A stretch of 44,112 bases of DNA from an uncultured Acetatifactor sp. (GTDB lineage Bacteria > Bacillota > Clostridia > Lachnospirales > Lachnospiraceae), in NCBI GenBank assembly GCA_947588205.1, contig CANPYG010000010.1:1-44112 (forward strand), in the 5' to 3' direction. Positions 32,540 to 40,552 of this stretch are shown piece by piece. The notes beneath the pieces are model-generated. The model was not told the origin of the DNA. It saw only the letters and a program-made list of their open reading frames with translations, and did no database searches. Both the position numbers and the translations under genes were made by a program. How positions within the stretch are numbered: the stretch's first letter is position 1; each line of letters starts with the position of its first letter.

Positions 32540-33835
32540 TCAGCCAACCTTCAGCTTAAAGTGCTGCAGCTCGCGTTCAGAATTGACCAACTCGATCTGG
32601 GCTCCCAAAGCCTGGAGCTTCTGATGGAAATCCTCATAACCCCTGGCGATATAATGAATCTCATCCATCACCGTAAAACCATCCGCGGCAAGTCCGGCTA
32701 TTACAAGCGCAGCGCCCGCACGAAGATCCGGTGCCGCGATATTGGCGCCGGTGTAACGCTCTACACCTTGAATAATGGCTGTGTCGCCGCCCTCCACCTT
32801 TATGTTGGCCCCCATCTTGATGAGCTCATCCACATATTTAAAGCGATTCTCAAAAATACTCTCTATCACAATGCTGGTTCCCTTGGACAACCCCAGCGCG
32901 ACGGTGATCTGCGGCTGCATGTCGGTAGGAAACCCGGGATAAGGGAGCGTCTTCACATGCGTATGCCTGAGCGGTTTGCTGGCGACCACACGAACACAGT
33001 CATCCTCCTCCTTGACCTCGCAGCCGATTTCCAGGAGCTTCGCGCTGATAGATTCCAGGTGCTTGGGAATCACATTTTTAACCACCACGTCGCCCTTTGT
33101 CACCGCGGCGGCAAACATAAACGTTCCTGCCTCTATCTGATCCGGAATGATCGTATAGTCCGTTCCATGAAGCCTAGAGACTCCCCGGATACGGATCACA
33201 TCCGTTCCTGCGCCCTTGATATTGGCGCCCATGCTGTTCAGGAAGTTGGCAAGATCTACCACATGGGGCTCCTTTGCCGCATTTTCAATGATCGTAAGTC
33301 CTTCCGCCAGCGTAGCTGCCATCATGACATTGATCGTCGCGCCCACGCTGACGACATCCATGTAAATATGGCTTCCGACAAGGTGCTCCGCCCTGGTCTT
33401 AATCAGACCATGCTCAATGACCACCTCTGCCCCCAGTGCGCGGAAGCCCTTGATATGCTGATCGATGGCGCGGCAGCCGATGTCGCAGCCGCCCGGGAGG
33501 GCGACTTCGGCGCATTTATATTTCCCCAAAAGAGCCCCTATCAGGTAATAAGAAGCGCGGATCTTTCGGATATATTCATCTTCAACGACCAGATTATGCA
33601 CCTGGGCGCCGTTCATAATGACCTTATGGCGTCCCTCATGCTTTACAAAGACGCCGATGTTCTCCATGGCCTTGAGCAGGACCTTAGTATCCCTGACATC
33701 AGGAATATTATCTATATATACAGTCTCATCCGTCATAACGGAGGCAGCAAGAATAGGAAGCGCCGCATTCTTGGCCCCTCCTATTTCCACTTCACCCACC
33801 AACGGATTCCCGCCTTTTATTGCATACTGTTCCAT
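32540..33835 (-). CDS. murA: UDP-N-acetylglucosamine 1-carboxyvinyltransferase
   Basis: A 431-aa cytosolic enzyme of the first committed step of peptidoglycan synthesis, adding enolpyruvate to UDP-GlcNAc. The Lys-Asn site GGAKNAALPILAA is at about 19-31. The active-site cysteine lies in LPGGCDIGCRAIDQHI (about 113-128), so fosfomycin sensitivity is expected. PGFPTDMQPQ is near 302 and DLRAGAALVIAGLAA near 373. Length is standard. Low-GC bacteria often carry two copies (MurA and MurZ); which one this is cannot be fixed. It has its own promoter. Confidence 0.95.
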   Translation of the reverse strand: MEQYAIKGGNPLVGEVEIGGAKNAALPILAASVMTDETVYIDNIPDVRDTKVLLKAMENIGVFVKHEGRHKVIMNGAQVHNLVVEDEYIRKIRASYYLIGALLGKYKCAEVALPGGCDIGCRAIDQHIKGFRALGAEVVIEHGLIKTRAEHLVGSHIYMDVVSVGATINVMMAATLAEGLTIIENAAKEPHVVDLANFLNSMGANIKGAGTDVIRIRGVSRLHGTDYTIIPDQIEAGTFMFAAAVTKGDVVVKNVIPKHLESISAKLLEIGCEVKEEDDCVRVVASKPLRHTHVKTLPYPGFPTDMQPQITVALGLSKGTSIVIESIFENRFKYVDELIKMGANIKVEGGDTAIIQGVERYTGANIAAPDLRAGAALVIAGLAADGFTVMDEIHYIARGYEDFHQKLQALGAQIELVNSERELQHFKLKVG

Positions 33836-33887
33836 TGTGTTGTTTCCTTTAAAATTTGTTTTAAATAATTTCTGTATTCGCAGGATT

Positions 33888-33915
33888 ATTATACCACTTT
33901 ATCAAAATTTGTAAA
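33888..33915 (-). promoter_or_regulatory. murA promoter
   Basis: Minus-strand TTTACA (33910-33915), a 16-bp spacer and TATAAT (33888-33893), about 50 bp upstream of the murA ATG. Confidence 0.8.
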
Positions 33916-33969
33916 CGGAACATACATTCTATTTGGAACTTTCCCACCTGCTTTGGTTTTACAGATTCA

Positions 33970-35547
33970 CTATTTTATATATTTCATCGGATCTACCTGT
34001 TTGCCATTGACCAATATCTCAAAATGCAGGTGCGGTCCGGTTGTGACGCCTGTATTGCCGCTCAGGGCGATCTTCTCCCCCTGCTTCACCTTTTGCCCTA
34101 CCTTAACGAGAATCTTGCTCAAATGCGCATACCTGGTCTGTTTGCCGTCTTCGTGGTTGATATATACCACATACCCGGACGCACCGCCCCAGCCCGCCTT
34201 TGCCACCGTTCCGCCGCAGGAGGCCTTGACGGCAGTTCCAGTCGGCGTAGCCAGATCCACGCCCTTATGATAGGTGCTGGCCCCTTTGGTAGGACGCTTT
34301 CTCGGACCGAAGCCGGAGGTCATGCGTCCTCCTGAGATCGGCCTGATATAGGTGGGCGGAACCTTTGTGCCCCGCTCCACGATCTTGGCGACAGCCTCCT
34401 TCACCACCTCTTCCTTCACGATCTCACGGCTGACTGCCTGGTCATTAATATAAGAAGTGATGGCAATCGTTTTACGAAAGCCTGCAGACGGCTGCTGGCG
34501 CACCTCGGACTGATTGGTATACCAGCTGTCATTCTCAATATAAACCACATCGGCATCATAGGTCTCCTCATAATAATTCTCCTCCTGCCAGACAACGGAC
34601 AGTTCCGGTTCCGGCACGGTGATCGTCAGTTCATCCCCGATATGCAGGATAGAATTCTCATCCTCCAGGATATCGTTCATGGCAATGATCTGTTCCATGG
34701 GAATATTGACCTTAAGGGATATCTCCGTCAGAGTATCCCCCGACTCTACCTTATAAACGGATTTGAGCTCCTGCTCTTTGGTGATCTCCTCAATGGCCTG
34801 ATCCACCGTCTTCAGCTGGCTCTGGGGCAAATACGCCTCCACCACCTCCACCTTTTCGGAAAAATCCAGCGAAAGAAGCCCTAACTCGTAATCATCGAAA
34901 TCCTTTTCCCCCTGGTACTGGGCGTTTACAATGGACTGCGTAACGGCAGCCTGAATACCGCCCTCCGGGAAAAGGACCTCTTCCTGAGTCTGCTCCTCTT
35001 CCTTCTTCTGTTCCTGATTGATGACCTGAGTCGTCAGCACGCTGAATTCCCTGTTGCTGTCATGCACCAGCTCCACGGCAAACTTATTCTCCTTATCATA
35101 CCGATTCACCGCTGCCTGCAAAAGTGAGCATACCTCCTCAGCGCTCGCCAGGTTTACCATATATTCGTCTACCTTTACCGTATAAGAGTGGCGCATCGGC
35201 TCCTGGACGGCTGAGCGCAGGACCTTTTCCATATTGGCTAAGACCGTGCCCTCCTCATCGATCTCTCCCCACAGCACCTCTTCTCCCACATAAGAAACCT
35301 CTGCCTCCAGGAAAACAAGGCCTTCTTCCCCGCCGGCAATGTTCCGTCTGGCCTCCACCAGCATATCATCAATTCCTGACACTTCTCCCAGGACGCCTAC
35401 CTCCTGCCCGTTCACCAGGATATGGAAAAAATTATCCCCGGTCTCCTGGAAGGTAACATAGCCCCTGCCGATCAGTGCATAACAGAACATCACCAAAAGC
35501 GTAATCTTAATATATGTAAATTTCAGCTTCTTAATCGTTCCTCTCAT
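33970..35547 (-). CDS. M23 peptidoglycan endopeptidase with LysM and G5-like domains
   Basis: A 525-aa secreted or membrane-anchored protein. An N-terminal membrane segment (about 13-31) follows a basic start. After a long outer region (about 32-265) comes a LysM domain (about 268-312; YKVESGDTLTEISLKVN, IGDELTITVP), then a G5-like domain (about 345-400; VSREIVKEEVVKEAVAKIVERGTK). The C-terminal M23 metallopeptidase domain (about 410-520) has zinc ligands in HKGVDLA and HLHFE and the GFGPRKRPTKG entry. All ligands are present, so it should be active in wall remodelling. A short gap without a clear terminator separates it from murA. Confidence 0.93.
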   Translation of the reverse strand: MRGTIKKLKFTYIKITLLVMFCYALIGRGYVTFQETGDNFFHILVNGQEVGVLGEVSGIDDMLVEARRNIAGGEEGLVFLEAEVSYVGEEVLWGEIDEEGTVLANMEKVLRSAVQEPMRHSYTVKVDEYMVNLASAEEVCSLLQAAVNRYDKENKFAVELVHDSNREFSVLTTQVINQEQKKEEEQTQEEVLFPEGGIQAAVTQSIVNAQYQGEKDFDDYELGLLSLDFSEKVEVVEAYLPQSQLKTVDQAIEEITKEQELKSVYKVESGDTLTEISLKVNIPMEQIIAMNDILEDENSILHIGDELTITVPEPELSVVWQEENYYEETYDADVVYIENDSWYTNQSEVRQQPSAGFRKTIAITSYINDQAVSREIVKEEVVKEAVAKIVERGTKVPPTYIRPISGGRMTSGFGPRKRPTKGASTYHKGVDLATPTGTAVKASCGGTVAKAGWGGASGYVVYINHEDGKQTRYAHLSKILVKVGQKVKQGEKIALSGNTGVTTGPHLHFEILVNGKQVDPMKYIK

Positions 35548-35656
35548 CCGCTTATCACCTATTCTTCACAGACCTCCATCTGTCTGTCTTATGACATTTC
35601 CCAAGCTCTTCCGATGTTCCTAAAGATATCAAACAATATTCCCCTTTTTCCGTAAT

Positions 35657-36241
35657 TTATCCTCTCGTCTTAGAATGACCGACTTTACGGACGCTGTAGC
35701 CAAAAGTCCCCAGCGCCTCTCCGCAGGCATAATAGGTACCATGCGAATAAACGACCGGCTCCGCTTTTTCCAGGTGGAACACACGCTTTTCATCCATGTA
35801 TTTCTCATCCGCATGGACTGCCGCCACCTCCGCCAAAAACATGTCGTGGCTGCCAAGCGGCTTAATCTCGCGCACGAGGCATTCTATATTGACCGGGCTT
35901 TCCCCGATCAAAGGCGCCTGGATCTTCAGGGCGGGCAGCTTCGTCAAATGGAGGTTTTCAAACTTATCCACATCCCTTCCGCTCTTCACCCCGCAATAAT
36001 CCGTTGCATACACAAGCTCACGGGTCGTCAGATTCAATGCGAATTCTCCCGTTTCCTTCAAGATGGAATACGAATAGCGTTCCGGTCTGACAGAAATGGA
36101 CACCATGGGAGGATCGCTGCATACCGTTCCCACCCACGCTACCGTAATAATATTTGCCCTGCCTGTTTTGTCGGCTACAGAGACCATAACCACCGGGAGC
36201 GGATACAACATATTCCCCGGTTTCCAAAGAAGCCTGCCCAT
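35657..36241 (-). CDS. Flavin reductase-like FMN-binding protein
   Basis: A 194-aa protein of the flavin reductase/split-barrel family. N-terminal PLPVVMVSVADKTGRANIITVAWVG (read in two parts, about 14-38) and PPMVSISVRPERYSYSIL (about 44-61) are typical of the FMN-binding barrel, followed by GEFALNLTTRELVYATDYCG. Members of this family reduce flavins, or simply bind FMN and act on unknown substrates. AGGGA precedes the ATG. It lies 16 bp after the coiled-coil gene on the same strand. Confidence 0.87.
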   Translation of the reverse strand: MGRLLWKPGNMLYPLPVVMVSVADKTGRANIITVAWVGTVCSDPPMVSISVRPERYSYSILKETGEFALNLTTRELVYATDYCGVKSGRDVDKFENLHLTKLPALKIQAPLIGESPVNIECLVREIKPLGSHDMFLAEVAAVHADEKYMDEKRVFHLEKAEPVVYSHGTYYACGEALGTFGYSVRKVGHSKTRG

Positions 36242-36256
36242 TATACTTTCCCTGCC

Positions 36257-36886
36257 TTATAAAATATGGAAATAGGTCAAAAGCTGGAAAACAAGACCTG
36301 CAGCGGACAAAATAAGAGCCACAATGGATATCCCCAAAACAGAAGAAAGTCTGCCGCCAAGCTGATCCTTTACGCCCTTAAGCTCCCCGTTCTGCTTTGC
36401 GGCCTCCTCATTTACAACAGCCTGCACATTGCGGTACACCTTAACGTTTTCCTTATGTACAAGCTCGTCCACATGGGCCTTCATCTCCTCAAGGGATTCC
36501 TGGAGCCAGGCCTGACTGGGCTGATTTTCCTCCATCTCCCGCAACCTGACTATGCTCTCCGATACCCCGGTTTCGGTTTCTGTCAGCCGCCCGATCGCCT
36601 CCTCAGAAAGATACTCAATCCTCTCCTTCAATAACCGCTCCAGGCCGGAAGCGTTCTCCCGCAGCTGCTGCTCCATCTGTTCAGATACATGGTTCATACG
36701 CTGCTCCAGGGCAGAAGAGTTCTTTTGCAGCTCCGCGCATATCGTTCGCATTTGGGCCAGACATTCTTCATACTCCTTTACCTGGCCCCGCAGACGCTCC
36801 AACTCCTTTGTCTCAGCAGCCATATTGGCTTTCACGATCTCCTGCGCGTTCCATCTCTGCGCAAGCTTGTCCATTAAATTCTCCAT
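36257..36886 (-). CDS. Coiled-coil protein with C-terminal membrane anchor
   Basis: A 209-aa protein starting MENLMDKLAQRW; GGAGGAAA is well placed before the ATG at 36886. Almost all of residues 15-175 is predicted helix with heptad-like leucines and many Glu/Gln. A single membrane helix sits near the end (about 182-203; VLGISIVALILSAAGLVFQLL). The bulk should lie in the cytosol. No family recognised. It reads into the flavin reductase gene 16 bp later. Confidence 0.75.
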   Translation of the reverse strand: MENLMDKLAQRWNAQEIVKANMAAETKELERLRGQVKEYEECLAQMRTICAELQKNSSALEQRMNHVSEQMEQQLRENASGLERLLKERIEYLSEEAIGRLTETETGVSESIVRLREMEENQPSQAWLQESLEEMKAHVDELVHKENVKVYRNVQAVVNEEAAKQNGELKGVKDQLGGRLSSVLGISIVALILSAAGLVFQLLTYFHIL

Positions 36887-36923
36887 CCGCTTTCCTCCAG
36901 CCATATCCTTATCCCTATTTTTT

Positions 36924-36952
36924 ATTTTAACATTTTTTTGACATTATTACAA
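36924..36952 (-). promoter_or_regulatory. Promoter of the coiled-coil/flavin reductase genes
   Basis: Minus-strand TTGTAA (36947-36952), a 17-bp spacer and TAAAAT (36924-36929), with AT-rich upstream DNA. Confidence 0.7.
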
Positions 36953-37061
36953 TCTTCATATTGTTTTTGTAGATTTCGACGATTGCCCGTGTGATTTTTC
37001 TGCCTTTTTCGTGAAATTAACCAATGTTTAACATGACGTTCATAGTTTATTCATATTTTAT

Positions 37062-37070
37062 TGTTATACT
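37062..37070 (+). promoter_or_regulatory. Possible rightward extended -10 promoter
   Basis: TGTTATACT is an extended -10 box with no good -35. It points toward the 3' end of the alarmone synthetase gene. The predicted RNA would start near 37077 and run through the hairpin at 37126-37151. The rest of the 318-bp gap (36887-37204) holds no gene I can support. Confidence 0.4.
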
Positions 37071-37125
37071 ATGCTTGTTTCAAAGAAGTGAACAGCCATG
37101 ACAGTTACATTATTTTTTCATAATA

Positions 37126-37151
37126 GCCCAGGTGCTGCGAGGCGCCTGGGC
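37126..37151 (-). terminator. Terminator-like hairpin after the alarmone synthetase gene
   Basis: Stem GCCCAGGCGC/GCACCTGGGC (minus strand, one mismatch or wobble) with a short loop, 54 bp past the stop codon. The following TATTATG is only weakly U-rich. Confidence 0.6.
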
Positions 37152-37204
37152 ACTCCTCATTTATATGTACTTTTTCTGCCTTTGACAAGAATCCCTAAGA
37201 GAAC

Positions 37205-37852
37205 TTATTGCCGTTCCTCCTGCGACTGGCCGATTGCCAGGATTTCTTCATTCAGGGAGAGCATCCTGGCGTCCAGATCCGCCACCAGCTTCGCGCATTC
37301 CACCAGCTCGTTCTGTATATGCTCCGGCGCATCCCCTTCAAATTTGTAATGAATCTTGTGTTCCAGACTCGCCCAGAAATCCATTGCGACCGTCCGGATC
37401 TGAATCTCCACCTTGGTATCCACGATCCTGTCAGACAGGTATACCGGCACAGTGATGATCATATGGTAGCTTTTATAGCCGCTCGCTTTCGGATAAGTGA
37501 TATAATCCTTCACCGCCAGGACATGAATATCCCTCTGTTCCCTGATCATCTCCGCGATACGGTAGATATCGGAGGTAAAAGAACAAATGATACGGATTCC
37601 CGCAATATCATTGACGTATTCTATCATATTTTCGATGGTAGACTCATATCCATGACGCCTGAGCTTTTTAACGATGCTTTCCGGCGTCTTAATCCTGGCC
37701 TTGATATGTTCAATGGGATTGTACTGATGGACATGCTGAAACTCCTCGTTCAAAATCTCCATCTTTGTCTCAATCTGTCTGAGCGCCGCATTATAAATCA
37801 GATTGACTTCCTTCCAGCTGTCCACGCCATTGCCTGTTTCCCTAAGCTCCAT
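37205..37852 (-). CDS. Small alarmone synthetase (GTP pyrophosphokinase, RelQ/YjbM-like)
   Basis: A 215-aa protein with only the RelA/SpoT synthetase domain and no hydrolase, TGS or ACT part. It makes (p)ppGpp from ATP and GTP or GDP. The start MELRETGNGVD has AAAGGAG eight bases upstream; a longer frame has poor support. Motifs are KTPESIVKKLRRHG, DIAGIRIICSF (about 84-94), the KDYITYPKASGYKSYHM block (about 116-132) and VEIQIRTVAMDFWASLEHKIHYK (about 148-170). These match the small synthetase class of Firmicutes. It is divergent from the 38163 gene. Confidence 0.92.
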   Translation of the reverse strand: MELRETGNGVDSWKEVNLIYNAALRQIETKMEILNEEFQHVHQYNPIEHIKARIKTPESIVKKLRRHGYESTIENMIEYVNDIAGIRIICSFTSDIYRIAEMIREQRDIHVLAVKDYITYPKASGYKSYHMIITVPVYLSDRIVDTKVEIQIRTVAMDFWASLEHKIHYKFEGDAPEHIQNELVECAKLVADLDARMLSLNEEILAIGQSQEERQ

Positions 37853-37897
37853 CTGTAGTGCTCCTTTAAAACTTTTATACTTCATTGCGTTTTCACC

Positions 37898-37906
37898 AGT
37901 ATAACA
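37898..37906 (-). promoter_or_regulatory. Extended -10 promoter of the alarmone synthetase gene
   Basis: Minus-strand TGTTATACT about 45 bp upstream of the start codon; no good -35 at 16-18 bp. Between this box and the rightward promoter at 38048 I see no gene. Confidence 0.5.
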
Positions 37907-38047
37907 TAAAAAATCATAAAAATGTAGATACTTCACAAATAATTAATCCTTTTTTTACATAGTCGCCCCCGCGTAGACCATACCCATACCACCCTTGCAG
38001 ACCGCACCAACATTCTATGCCCGTAAAAGATAAAATATGAAAAGAAC

Positions 38048-38076
38048 TTTACTTTCCATCGGCAATTCGTTATACT
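38048..38076 (+). promoter_or_regulatory. Promoter of the rightward small gene
   Basis: TTTACT (38048-38053), a 17-bp spacer and TATACT (38071-38076), giving a leader of about 80 nt. Confidence 0.65.
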
Positions 38077-38162
38077 GACGTAAAGCCGCTGCTTATATTC
38101 AAGACCGTATCAGTCCTTTTAAAAGATATTTGATGCGCGCCAAGGCGCAGGGAGGTGTCAGC

Positions 38163-38432
38163 ATGTTTCGTTTATGGGGCAAAATATTCAAGGACAACCA
38201 TCTGTTAAAGGATACTGTGATCAAGGATCCCAGCGAAGATACCCGGACGCACAAGATATTCCGGGCAATTGATGAAATCTGCCGCCAGTTCGACCTGGGC
38301 AAGCCCATCTGGCTGGAAACCAATATAAAGGATTTTAAGCGCCACAATAAGGTGAGATTCCGCCAGGACAATTTCATGGAAGCAATTGACTTTGACTATC
38401 TGGAAATCCAGGTGATCGAGGAGGATTCCTAG
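38163..38432 (+). CDS. Small hypothetical protein
   Basis: An 89-aa protein starting MFRLWGKIFKDNHLLKD, with GGGAGGTG seven bases before the ATG; an ATG 33 bp upstream is less well supported. It is a mix of charged and hydrophobic residues (RTHKIFRAIDEICRQFDL, then PIWLETNIKDFKRHNKVRF) and ends in an acidic tail. It has no membrane segment. I do not recognise the family. It is divergent from the alarmone synthetase gene and is followed by a 262-bp gap. Confidence 0.75.
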   Translation: MFRLWGKIFKDNHLLKDTVIKDPSEDTRTHKIFRAIDEICRQFDLGKPIWLETNIKDFKRHNKVRFRQDNFMEAIDFDYLEIQVIEEDS

Positions 38433-38505
38433 GGAATGACGCCAGAGAATGATCCAAGAAGACGGCCCTAGGGAGCGATTCCTGATAAGATTTCGAAAAA
38501 ACGTA

Positions 38506-38534
38506 TTGACTTTTTCCCTTTACAGGTGTAAGAT
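38506..38534 (+). promoter_or_regulatory. Promoter with BlaI/CopY-like operator before the TrhA gene
   Basis: TTGACT (38506-38511), a 17-bp spacer and TAAGAT (38529-38534). A perfect palindrome TTACAGGTGTAA (38520-38531) overlaps the -10 box and carries the TACAnnTGTA core used by BlaI/MecI/CopY-type repressors. The leader to the TrhA start is about 155 nt and holds no convincing gene. Confidence 0.65.
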
Positions 38535-38694
38535 CATGATAAATTCATTACGTAGTTTTAAATACTACTTACCGTTTGATTTGAATTTATCTCATGGTTA
38601 TTTAGGCTTTATAATGTATTTTTATCCCTCTTTGGATATAATAAGATTAAGAAAGCCTGTTGATATCTGAAATCATCTGAAAAAGGAGGAAGTT

Positions 38695-39348
38695 ATGATG
38701 CAGATTACGATAAGAGAACCCGGAAGCGCATTGACGCATTTCATTGGAATGATGATGGCCGTGTTTGCGGCAGTGCCCCTGCTGGTAAAAGCCGGCGTGA
38801 CGAGCGGGAACAGAAATCTTCTCGCAATGGCTATTTTCATGGGGAGCATGATCCTGCTGTATGGAGCCAGCGCGACATACCATTCTGTAAACCTGACAGG
38901 CAGACGCCTGCGCATCTTCAGGAAGATAGACCATATGATGATTTTTGTGCTGATCGCGGGCTCTTATACACCTGTATGCCTGATTATCCTGGGAGGCCGG
39001 CTTGGATACCAGCTTCTTGCCCTGGTATGGGGTATCGCCCTGATCGGGATGACCGTAAAGGCATGCTGGGTGACCTGTCCGAAATGGTTTTCGTCCGTAA
39101 TTTATATTGCGATGGGCTGGGTATGCCTGCTGGTATTCGGGCAGCTCTGGGAAACGTTACCGCGGTCCGGCTTCCTGTGGCTGTTGGCAGGCGGACTGAT
39201 TTATACGGTAGGGGGCGTGATCTATGCATTAAAGCTGCCCATCTTCAATTCCAGGCATAAGGGCTTTGGTTCACACGAGGTATTCCATCTCTTCTGCATG
39301 GGAGGAAGCATCTGCCATTTTATCTTCATGTACTTATATGTCGCTTAA
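38695..39348 (+). CDS. trhA: PAQR family membrane protein TrhA (hemolysin III-like)
   Basis: A 217-aa protein with seven membrane helices, of the PAQR/hemolysin III family linked to membrane-fluidity homeostasis. Family motifs are EPGSALTHFIG at the start, YGASATYHSV (about 59-68), the zinc-site-like segment KIDHMMIFVLIAGSYTPV (about 78-95), and the C-terminal HEVFHLFCMGGSICHF. AGGAGG lies five bases before the ATG; a second ATG follows at once. It is one of only two rightward genes, and a bidirectional terminator separates it from galE. Confidence 0.93.
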   Translation: MMQITIREPGSALTHFIGMMMAVFAAVPLLVKAGVTSGNRNLLAMAIFMGSMILLYGASATYHSVNLTGRRLRIFRKIDHMMIFVLIAGSYTPVCLIILGGRLGYQLLALVWGIALIGMTVKACWVTCPKWFSSVIYIAMGWVCLLVFGQLWETLPRSGFLWLLAGGLIYTVGGVIYALKLPIFNSRHKGFGSHEVFHLFCMGGSICHFIFMYLYVA

Positions 39349-39408
39349 TTTAACTGTACCGATACAGCTTAAATAAACGTACCGATGTACAGGGCAGGGT
39401 ATACAAAA

Positions 39409-39456
39409 GGGCGGTCAGGAATGCTGATTTTTGAATTCCTGACCGCCCCTCTTTTT
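39409..39456. terminator. Bidirectional terminator between trhA and galE
   Basis: A perfect 14-bp stem (GGGCGGTCAGGAAT, 39409-39422, with 39435-39448) is followed by TCTTTTTA on the plus strand and TTTTGTAT on the minus strand. It serves the convergent genes on both sides. Confidence 0.92.
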
Positions 39457-39470
39457 ACAGATCAAAAATA

Positions 39471-40487
39471 TCAGTCCTCATATCCATTCGGATTGTTCTT
39501 CTGCCATCTCCAGGAATCCGCGCACATTTCCTTAATTCCGTACTGCGCCTCCCAGCCCAGCTCCCGCTTTGCTTTGGAAGCATCCGCATAACAAGCAGCG
39601 ATATCGCCGGGTCTGCGGTCCTTGATCACATAGGGGATCTTCACGCCTGTGGCTTCTTCAAAATTCTTCACAATATCCAGTACGCTGTAGCCCACTCCCG
39701 TACCAAGGTTATAAATCTTAAGCCCGGCTTTTTCCTCGATCTTCTTCAGGGCGCATACATGGCCCCTTGCCAGGTCCACCACATGTATATAATCGCGGAC
39801 ACCCGTGCCGTCAGGGGTATCATAGTCATTGCCAAAAACGCCCAGTTCCTTGCGCTTTCCTACCGCCACCTGGGTAATGTAAGGCATCAGATTGTTCGGC
39901 ACGCCGCTGGGATTTTCCCCCATGGTGCCGCTTTTATGCGCGCCTATCGGATTGAAGTAACGCAGCAGGATCACGTTCCACTCATTGTCCGCCTTCTGGA
40001 TATCGCTCAGGATCTGCTCCAGCATGGACTTGGTCCAGCCATAAGGATTGGTACACTGTCCCTTCGGGCATTCCTCCGTAATGGGGATAAAAGCCGGATT
40101 GCCATAAACTGTCGCGCTGGAAGAAAAGATGATATTCTTCACGCCGTGCTTTCTCATCACATCAACCAGGGTGAGAGTTCCCGCGATATTGTTTTCATAA
40201 TACTCCCAGGGCTTCTGTACGGACTCTCCCACTGCCTTGAGTCCGGCGAAATGAATCACAGCGTCGATGGCCTCCTTACTGAAAATATCCTCCAGGGCTT
40301 CCCTGTCCAAAATATCCGCTTTGTAGAAGGGTACCTTCTTTCCGGTGATCTTCGCCACCCTTTCCAAAGATTTCTCGGAAGAATTGCTCAGGTTATCCAG
40401 AACAACAACATCATATCCCGCCTCCTGCAGCTCAACCACGGTATGGCTTCCAATAAATCCCGCGCCGCCTGTTACCAGAATTTTCAT
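39471..40487 (-). CDS. galE: UDP-glucose 4-epimerase
   Basis: A 338-aa short-chain dehydrogenase-type enzyme interconverting UDP-glucose and UDP-galactose. The NAD motif [14 protein letters not shown] is at about 7-20, SSSATVYG near 123, the catalytic Tyr-x-x-x-Lys in NPYGWTKSM (about 148-156), then [13 protein letters not shown] and [12 protein letters not shown]. Length is standard. GGAGG precedes the ATG. It follows a UAP1-like pyrophosphorylase gene by 65 bp, and both fit nucleotide-sugar supply for wall or surface glycans. Confidence 0.96.
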   Translation of the reverse strand: MKILVTGGAGFIGSHTVVELQEAGYDVVVLDNLSNSSEKSLERVAKITGKKVPFYKADILDREALEDIFSKEAIDAVIHFAGLKAVGESVQKPWEYYENNIAGTLTLVDVMRKHGVKNIIFSSSATVYGNPAFIPITEECPKGQCTNPYGWTKSMLEQILSDIQKADNEWNVILLRYFNPIGAHKSGTMGENPSGVPNNLMPYITQVAVGKRKELGVFGNDYDTPDGTGVRDYIHVVDLARGHVCALKKIEEKAGLKIYNLGTGVGYSVLDIVKNFEEATGVKIPYVIKDRRPGDIAACYADASKAKRELGWEAQYGIKEMCADSWRWQKNNPNGYED

Positions 40488-40552
40488 AAATGCTTCCTCC
40501 TTATTATGTTAAAATCTTCCAGCGGTCTTCCGCCGTTTACTGTATCTTATCA

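Noticed and set aside
32561..33868. 435-codon rightward open frame opposite murA
   Set aside because: It is fully antisense to a clear murA, has no family features and no ribosome site; a by-product of murA codon use.
37098..37349. 83-codon rightward frame over the 3' end of the alarmone synthetase gene
   Set aside because: No strong ribosome site, contains the terminator-like hairpin and overlaps a conserved gene; kept only as a possible small-RNA region.
38449..38670. 73-codon rightward frame before trhA
   Set aside because: It runs through the promoter and operator and has no ribosome site; the segment is better read as a leader.
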